Below are positions 55,856-61,332 of a stretch of 64,000 bases of DNA, in pieces (positions within the stretch are counted from its first letter, which is position 1; every line of letters starts with the position of its first letter). A model generated the notes under the pieces. The model searched no databases. It saw only the letters and a list, made by a program, of their open reading frames with translations, and was not told where the DNA came from. Origin of the DNA: Gallaecimonas kandeliae (GTDB lineage Bacteria > Pseudomonadota > Gammaproteobacteria > Enterobacterales > Gallaecimonadaceae); assembly GCF_030450055.1 (NCBI RefSeq), contig NZ_CP118480.1, positions 2,755,415 through 2,819,414 of the forward strand, in the 5' to 3' direction. The translations under genes and the position numbers were made by a program.

Positions 55856-56650
55856 GTGAAGACAAACTTGCGGGTTCTGGCGCCGACGCCCATAGAGCTG
55901 GCGATGATGGTGCTGTCGCTGCTGGCGGTGGCGGTGGTGCTGGTATTGCAGTTTGCCCCCCTGGCCGACGATGAGCGCCAGCTGCTGATCATCATCGACA
56001 CCGCCATCTGCGTCATCTTCCTCAGCCGCTTCTTCATCGGCCTGCTCAGGGCCAGGGAGAAATGGCCCTATCTGCGCACCCATTGGATCGATCTGGTGTC
56101 CAGTGTGCCCATGGTGGACATACTGCGCTACGGCCGCCTCTTCCAGGTGATCCGGGTGCTGCGCATCCTGCGCATGGCCAACCAGGTGCTGCGCCAGCTG
56201 CTGCGCGAGAGCGCCAATACGGTGCTGGCCACCATGCTGGTGATACTGGTGGTGGTGGTGGGTGGCAGCTCCATCGCCATCTTGCTGGCCGAAGGAAGCC
56301 AGCCAGGGTCCAACATCAAGACGGCACAAGACGCCCTCTGGTGGGCCCTGGTGACCATCTCCACCGTCGGCTACGGCGATTATTACCCCGTGACCACGGC
56401 CGGGCGCATCATCAGCGCCGTGGTCATCGTCTCAGGGGTGTCGCTGTTCGGTGGCGTGAGCGGCCTGATGGCCTCCAGGTTGCTCAAGGACAGGGAAGAA
56501 GAGGAACTCCAGGCCCGCTCCCTGCAACATCAGGTACTGAGCCTGGAAGAACAGATCAAGGGGCTGAGCGACCAGATAGCCGAGCTCAGCGCCGAACTCA
56601 AGGCCAGTAGGCAACCTGGTTCAGCCCCAACTGACGGGACTGATCCATAG
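55856..56650 (+). CDS. Voltage-gated-type potassium channel with C-terminal coiled coil
   Basis: 264 aa, GTG start with AAGGA 8 nt upstream, one base after the preceding stop codon. Membrane helices begin at about residue 13; an arginine-rich S4-like helix (RYGRLFQVIRVLRILRM, about 93-109) is followed by S5, a pore loop with the selectivity filter TVGYGDYYP (about 170-178), and S6 (IISAVVIVSGVSLFGGVSGLM). The cytosolic tail (about 205-250) is a coiled coil (LSLEEQIKGLSDQIAELSAEL), likely for tetramerisation. No RCK domain is present. The last 53 bp overlap the converging ygiF. Confidence 0.92.
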   Translation: MKTNLRVLAPTPIELAMMVLSLLAVAVVLVLQFAPLADDERQLLIIIDTAICVIFLSRFFIGLLRAREKWPYLRTHWIDLVSSVPMVDILRYGRLFQVIRVLRILRMANQVLRQLLRESANTVLATMLVILVVVVGGSSIAILLAEGSQPGSNIKTAQDALWWALVTISTVGYGDYYPVTTAGRIISAVVIVSGVSLFGGVSGLMASRLLKDREEEELQARSLQHQVLSLEEQIKGLSDQIAELSAELKASRQPGSAPTDGTDP

Positions 56651-58088
56651 CCAGCACCAGGGACTGGCGCTTGCGGGCCAGCCAACCTTCGAGCTGCTCG
56701 CTGTCTTCCTCGCTGAGATCCAGGCGCGCCGCCAGTTGGGACAGGCCTTCCAGGCGCTTGGCCTCCTCCACACCGAACAGGAAGTCCTGCCACTGTTCCT
56801 GGGCGTTGCCCGCCGCCTCATCCAGGTAGAGGCCGGCGAAGGTGCGGCAGCAGCAGAGATAGCGCTGCACCCGGCTTTCCTGATCCACATAGTCGGCCAG
56901 GGACATGCCCTTGGTGAGGTGGCGCTTGAGCTCGGCAAAGGCCTTGGCCAGCTGGGTGTCGGCAAACCACTTGATGGGCTTGTCCAGTTCCGCCAGGGCC
57001 GGCTTGTCGAGCCGCTCCCGCCAGCGGCCCAGGGCCACGAACTTGATGGCGCTCAGCTTGAGGCGGTTGGCCCGCTCCGAGGCAAAGAGGCGGGTGAAGG
57101 CGGCGATGTCCATCAAACCCTGCTGGCGCAGTTTCGCCTGCTCCAGCAATTCTTCGGCGATGTTGAGCTTCTTGAAGCTGCCGCCCTTGCTCCCCAGCAG
57201 CTTGGCCAGGCGTACCTGGGCTTCGGCCTGGGACAGCTGGTCGGCCAGCCACTGGCACTCCTGGCGCAGCTCGCTGGAGGCCTTGCGGGGCACCAGGCCG
57301 CCGAAGAGGCTCAGCACCTGGCGGAAATACTGGAGCGCCTGGCCGAGAGCCAGCAGCGGTTGCCAGCCCGGCTGGAGCAGGAAGGCGTCTTCGGCTTCCT
57401 GCCACTGGCCAAGGGCCGTGGCCAAGGCCTGTTGCAACACGGCTTCGTTGCTCATCTGGCGGTCGATGACAGGGGACAGGCTCGACAGGCTGAGGGGGCC
57501 CTGGCCCTTGGCCAGCCAGTTGCCGCGGGCGGCCTTGGACAGGCCGAAACACTGGACGCCGTCGATAAGCAGGGGCTCGGCGATGTCGAACAGGCGCTTG
57601 AGATCCTCACCCTGCATCTCCAACTCCAGCTCGCGAATAGGCAGCACCTGGCCGCCGGCCACCACTTCCCCCTGATCCCAGCACAGCTCCACCTGGCCGT
57701 CGGCCAGCAGCACCTTATGGCGTACGAAATCGGTGCTGAAGACCGGCGCCAGCTCGGCCTGGAGGGCGGCAAGGTCCGTGCCCTGGGGCCAGACCTCGGC
57801 GGGGAAGGCGCTGAGATCGGGCCTGTCTCCCAGTACCGGCAGGTTGTATTCGGGCCTGGCCGAGAGGGCGGAGCCGCTCAGGTCGGCCAGCTTCAAGGTC
57901 TGTTCGCGCTCGCCGTCCACTTCTCGGATGCGCAGCCCCATGCGCCAGCCGGCCAAGCGGCCGTCCGGGGTGTCGAAATAGCTATTCTTGAGGTGGCGGG
58001 GCTTGGCGCCCTTCAGCAGCGGCTGGAGCCACTGATCGGTATCGACGGAATCGGCGACGCGGAGCTTGAGTTCGGTTTCGATGGCCAT
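56598..58088 (-). CDS. ygiF: CYTH-CHAD inorganic triphosphatase YgiF
   Basis: 496 aa. The N-terminal CYTH domain (1-200) shows ExExK (IETELKLRV) and strand motifs such as LGDRPDLSAF..., ELELEMQGEDLKRLF and LSKAARG, forming the triphosphate tunnel; it hydrolyses inorganic tripolyphosphate in E. coli. The C-terminal CHAD domain (about 215-490) is helical with conserved His/Arg/Lys positions (for example LFGGLVPRKASSELRQECQWL) that bind polyphosphate. In E. coli ygiF directly precedes glnE; here four plus-strand genes lie between. ATG 58088. Confidence 0.93.
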   Translation of the reverse strand: MAIETELKLRVADSVDTDQWLQPLLKGAKPRHLKNSYFDTPDGRLAGWRMGLRIREVDGEREQTLKLADLSGSALSARPEYNLPVLGDRPDLSAFPAEVWPQGTDLAALQAELAPVFSTDFVRHKVLLADGQVELCWDQGEVVAGGQVLPIRELELEMQGEDLKRLFDIAEPLLIDGVQCFGLSKAARGNWLAKGQGPLSLSSLSPVIDRQMSNEAVLQQALATALGQWQEAEDAFLLQPGWQPLLALGQALQYFRQVLSLFGGLVPRKASSELRQECQWLADQLSQAEAQVRLAKLLGSKGGSFKKLNIAEELLEQAKLRQQGLMDIAAFTRLFASERANRLKLSAIKFVALGRWRERLDKPALAELDKPIKWFADTQLAKAFAELKRHLTKGMSLADYVDQESRVQRYLCCCRTFAGLYLDEAAGNAQEQWQDFLFGVEEAKRLEGLSQLAARLDLSEEDSEQLEGWLARKRQSLVLAMDQSRQLGLNQVAYWP

Positions 58089-58237
58089 GGGATTTTACTT
58101 GGGCGGGTGTCGGCCTGATTATAACGGCCTGCTCGTCAAAAAAAACGCGTGAACCTTTTATTACAATCCGCTGATGCGCTATTCTTCGCGCCGCATTGGC
58201 CTGATGCCGACAATTTCGTCAAACATGAGGGGCAACC

Positions 58238-58918
58238 ATGCCTGCCAACAGTATCCTGGGTCTCTTCGCCAAATCACCGATTAGGCCCCTGCAGCAACAC
58301 ATGGACAAGGTCCACGAATGCTGCCAGAACCTGCTGCCGTTCTTCGACGCCGTGCTGGCTGACGACTGGGAAAAAGCCGGTCAGCTGCGCAACGTCATCA
58401 GCGGCCTGGAAAAAGAAGCCGACAGCCTGAAACGGGAGATCCGCCTCACCCTGCCGTCCGGTCTCTTCATGCCGGTGGAACGCACCGACCTGCTGGAACT
58501 GGTCAAGGAACAGGACCGCATCGCCAACAAGGCCAAGGACATCGCCGGCCGGGTCCTGGGTCGCCAACTGAAGATCCCTGCCCTCTTCGCTACCGAGTTC
58601 CGTGCCTACCTGGCCCGTTGCCTGGACGCCACCGCCCTGGCCGCCAAGGCCATCAACGAGCTGGACGAGTTGCTGGAAACCGGCTTCCGCGGCCGTGAGG
58701 TGGAGCTGGTCAACCGTATGATCAGCGAACTCGACGAGATAGAGCACGATACCGACGAACTGCAGATCCGCCTGCGCCGCCAACTGCTGGCCATCGAAAA
58801 GGATCTCAACCCGGTAGACGTCATGTTCCTTTACTCCATCCTCGAGTGGGTCGGCGATCTGGCTGACCGTGCCGAAGGCGTGGGGTCCCGCTTGGAGCTG
58901 TTGCTGGCGCGCAGCTAA
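58238..58918 (+). CDS. PhoU-like DUF47 protein, partner of the PiT transporter
   Basis: 226-aa all-helical cytosolic protein of the TIGR00153/DUF47 family, related to PhoU. The features are a start with MPANSILGLFAKSPIRPLQQHM, the segment EADSLKREIRLTLPSGLFMPVERTDLLELV (in parts; acidic metal ligands), a central DRIANKAKDIAG, and a matching ELDEIEHDTDELQIRLRRQL plus ADRAEGVGSRLE. It is thought to modulate PiT transport. GAGGGGCAACC precedes ATG 58238. The pit gene begins 12 nt after the stop, so they are cotranscribed. Confidence 0.94.
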   Translation: MPANSILGLFAKSPIRPLQQHMDKVHECCQNLLPFFDAVLADDWEKAGQLRNVISGLEKEADSLKREIRLTLPSGLFMPVERTDLLELVKEQDRIANKAKDIAGRVLGRQLKIPALFATEFRAYLARCLDATALAAKAINELDELLETGFRGREVELVNRMISELDEIEHDTDELQIRLRRQLLAIEKDLNPVDVMFLYSILEWVGDLADRAEGVGSRLELLLARS

Positions 58919-58930
58919 CAGGAAAAATTC

Positions 58931-60196
58931 ATGGATATCATTACTCACTACGGCACCGCTTTGGTGCTGCTTGCGGGCCTGGTCGGCTTTTTCATGGCCT
59001 GGGGCATCGGTGCCAACGACGTGGCCAACGCCATGGGCACCTCTGTGGGCACCCGCTCCCTGACCATCAAACAGGCGGTGCTGATCGCCATGGTGTTCGA
59101 GTTCGCCGGTTCCTACCTGGCGGGCGGCGAGGTCACCTCCACCATCCGCACCGGCATCATCGACGCCAATGCCTTCGTCGGCCACGCCGACCTGCTGGTG
59201 ATCGGCATGATCGCCTCGCTGCTGGCCGCCGGCATCTGGCTGATCGTCGCCTCCCACTACGGCTGGCCCGTGTCCACCACCCACTCCATCGTCGGCGCCA
59301 TCATCGGCTTCGCCATGGTGGCCCTGGGTAACGACGCCGTGCAGTGGAACAAGACCCTCGGCATCGTCGGTTCCTGGATAGTGACTCCGGCCATCTCCGG
59401 TCTTATCGCCTACTTCATCTTCCTGAGCGTGCAGCGCCTGATCTTCGACACCGAAGATCCCCTCAAGAACGCCAAGCGCTTCGTGCCCTTCTACATGTTC
59501 CTGACCGCCTTCGTGATCAGCCTGGTGACCCTGAAGAAGGGCCTCTCCCACGTCGGCCTGCAGCTGAGCAACATGGAAGACTGGGGCTACTCCACCCTGG
59601 CCTCCCTGGTGGTGATGGTGGCCGGCTACATCTACATCGGCCGCAAGCAGTACAACCCCTCTGACGACAAGGACATGCACTTCTCCAACGTGGAGAAGGT
59701 CTTCGCCGTACTGATGGTGCTGACTGCCTGTGCCATGGCCTTCGCCCACGGCTCCAACGACGTGGCCAACGCCATAGGGCCCTTGTCTGCCGTGGTGAGC
59801 GTGGTGGAAGCCGGCGGCGCCGTCGCCGCCAAGTCCAGCATCGCCTGGTGGATACTGCCCCTGGGCGGCTTCGGCATAGTGCTGGGCCTGGCCGTCATGG
59901 GTAAGAAGGTGATGGAAACCGTCGGTACCGGCATTACCCACCTGACCCCCAGCCGTGGTTTTGCCGCCCAGTTCGCCACCGCCTCCACTGTGGTGCTGGC
60001 CTCCGGTACCGGCCTGCCCATCTCCACCACCCAGACCCTGGTGGGCGCCGTCATGGGCGTGGGCCTGGCCCGCGGCATCGCCGCCCTCAACATGGGCGTG
60101 ATCCGCAACATCGTCGTCTCCTGGGTGATCACCCTGCCGGCCGGTGCCTTCCTGTCCATCCTCATCTTCTGGATCCTCGAGGCCCTGGTCCTCTGA
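58931..60196 (+). CDS. pit: PiT-family inorganic phosphate transporter
   Basis: 421-aa inner-membrane transporter, probably a metal-phosphate/proton symporter. The two family signatures are GIGANDVANAMGTSVG (N-terminal repeat) and AHGSNDVANAIGPL (C-terminal repeat), with PVSTTHSIVGAIIG and LPISTTQTLVGAVMG following each. About ten membrane spans, with a cytosolic loop around residue 240. Together with PstS/PhoBR at the other end of the window it provides the low-affinity, constitutive phosphate route. ATG 58931 has AGGAAAAATTC upstream. Confidence 0.96.
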   Translation: MDIITHYGTALVLLAGLVGFFMAWGIGANDVANAMGTSVGTRSLTIKQAVLIAMVFEFAGSYLAGGEVTSTIRTGIIDANAFVGHADLLVIGMIASLLAAGIWLIVASHYGWPVSTTHSIVGAIIGFAMVALGNDAVQWNKTLGIVGSWIVTPAISGLIAYFIFLSVQRLIFDTEDPLKNAKRFVPFYMFLTAFVISLVTLKKGLSHVGLQLSNMEDWGYSTLASLVVMVAGYIYIGRKQYNPSDDKDMHFSNVEKVFAVLMVLTACAMAFAHGSNDVANAIGPLSAVVSVVEAGGAVAAKSSIAWWILPLGGFGIVLGLAVMGKKVMETVGTGITHLTPSRGFAAQFATASTVVLASGTGLPISTTQTLVGAVMGVGLARGIAALNMGVIRNIVVSWVITLPAGAFLSILIFWILEALVL

Positions 60197-60297
60197 TCCG
60201 CCTGAGCCGCCGCTGAACCCGGCGGCCAAGGTTCTTGCCTTGGCCGCCGAGCCTATCTAGGATGTGGCGGCAACTTTCTTACGGAACAATCACAACG

Positions 60298-60864
60298 ATG
60301 CTGAAGCGCATGCTGCTGTTGCTGGTGGCCATGGCCCCCGGCTTGTCCTTTGCCGATCCTGCCTATGTCAGCGAAGACATCTTCATCTACCTGCACTCAG
60401 GCCCCTCCCGGGACTACCGCATCATCGGCTCCGTCAATGCCGGTACCCCCCTCGAAGCGCTGGAGAGCAGCAACGACTTCACCAAGGTCCGCGAGGCCGA
60501 CGGCCGTGAAGGCTGGGTGGAGAACCAGTACCTGACCAAGACCCCCAGCTTCAGGGTCACCATCCCCAAGCTGGAGACCCAGCTCAAGGACGCCCAGGCC
60601 AAGATCGAGACCCTGTCCAGCGGCAGCGAGTCCCTGGCCAGCAGCCTGGACAACCTCAAGCAGGACAAGGCCCAGCTGACTCAGCAGGTCAGCGAGCAAC
60701 AGGCCCAGATTGACAAGCTGCAGGCCGAGGTCAAAGGCATGGACCAGAGCAACCTGATGCGCTGGTTCCTCTACGGCGGCGGTGTCGCCGGGGGCGGTTT
60801 GCTGCTGGGATTGCTGCTGCCGCGCCTCATCCCCAGCAAGAAACGTAAGAACATGTGGGTCTGA
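60298..60864 (+). CDS. ygiM: SH3-domain membrane protein YgiM
   Basis: 188 aa. Signal peptide-like segment MLKRMLLLLVAMAPGLSFA (1-19), then a bacterial SH3 domain (ADPAYVSEDIFIYLHSGPS to GREGWVENQYLT, residues about 20-83), a coiled coil (about 90-150, PKLETQLKDAQAKIETL), one C-terminal membrane helix (GGGVAGGGLLLGLLLP) and a basic tail. This order is that of TIGR04211/YgiM, whose function is unknown; in E. coli ygiM is next to ygiF and cca. Start ATG 60298; upstream in-frame codons have no ribosome site. A strong terminator follows. Confidence 0.9.
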   Translation: MLKRMLLLLVAMAPGLSFADPAYVSEDIFIYLHSGPSRDYRIIGSVNAGTPLEALESSNDFTKVREADGREGWVENQYLTKTPSFRVTIPKLETQLKDAQAKIETLSSGSESLASSLDNLKQDKAQLTQQVSEQQAQIDKLQAEVKGMDQSNLMRWFLYGGGVAGGGLLLGLLLPRLIPSKKRKNMWV

Positions 60865-60880
60865 CTGTTTGGCCCCAAAC

Positions 60881-60908
60881 AAAAAAGCCGCCTTGGGCGG
60901 CTTTTTTA
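60881..60908 (+). terminator. Terminator after ygiM
   Basis: AAAAAAGCCGCC-TTG-GGCGGCTTTTTTA, 17 nt past the stop codon. Confidence 0.92.
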
Positions 60909-60948
60909 TTGTCTACCGCCAGGCAAATCAAAGTAAAAACCCACAATG

Positions 60949-60966
60949 CATGAATTTAAATTCATG
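60949..60966. promoter_or_regulatory. 18-bp perfect palindrome upstream of putA
   Basis: CATGAATTTAAATTCATG, symmetrical over all nine base pairs, 367 bp before the putA start. It looks like a dimeric regulator site; the matching protein is unknown. Confidence 0.5.
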
Positions 60967-61214
60967 GAGAAATAGCATCCCTGACAGCCAGAAAGGCAGG
61001 TTCCCTCCTCAAAGCCCCAGCGCTGCGGCGGACATGGCCCGCTGCACAGACCAGTTCACTGCCAGCCCGCTGTTTTCCTCGCCAAAACGCCCTTGCGGAT
61101 AGCATCGAAAACATACGGCTACTAATGAAAAAACGGCGTCATCGACACCCCGTTTTCTGTGCTATCTAAAGGTGCTTTGAGCCGCCAAAAAAATGGGGTG
61201 AAAAGGGGATTTTC

Positions 61215-61328
61215 ATGCAGAGTGTATATTGTATACTCTGCGCACCTTGCCCCCCTGCGGCGGCAAAATCGTCAGCCTTAGGCCCCGGACAATCCATAAG
61301 AAAGGGGCCTCGTTGCCAAGGTGTCTAG
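61215..61328 (+). CDS. Possible 37-codon leader peptide before putA
   Basis: ATG 61215 has AAGGGG with a 6-nt gap, a better ribosome site than that of putA. The frame ends in TAG at 61326-61328, only 4 nt before the putA ATG, so stop-restart coupling is possible. The peptide starts MQSVYCILCAPCPP and has five Pro and five Cys in 37 residues. A proline-rich leader before a proline-breakdown gene would be a sensible sensor, but there is no homology evidence and the ATG partly overlaps a palindrome. Confidence 0.3.
   Translation: MQSVYCILCAPCPPAAAKSSALGPGQSIRKGPRCQGV
61219..61239. promoter_or_regulatory. 21-bp near-perfect palindrome upstream of putA
   Basis: Left arm AGAGTGTATA and right arm TGTATACTCT around a central T: 8 of 10 pairs match. 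The core TTGTATAC resembles operators of GntR-family regulators (FCD group). It lies 94 bp before putA. Confidence 0.5.
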
Positions 61329-61332
61329 CCCT

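Larger units (their letters stand above)
60909..61332 (+). other. 424-bp intergenic leader upstream of putA
   Basis: No convincing conserved gene is seen on either strand. The segment is more AT-rich than the rest of the window and contains an 18-bp perfect palindrome, a 21-bp near-perfect palindrome, and a short reading frame with a good ribosome site ending 4 nt before putA; each is listed separately. It probably carries the putA promoter and control sites. Confidence 0.7.

Noticed and set aside
58274-60229. 651-codon His/Gly-rich open frame opposite the DUF47 and pit genes
   Set aside because: Mirror of the two real genes. The His-rich look comes from reversed GTG/ATG codons and not from a metal-binding protein.
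60782-61102. 106-codon frame starting within ygiM and running into the putA leader
   Set aside because: Out of frame with ygiM, crosses a strong terminator, and has no conserved features.
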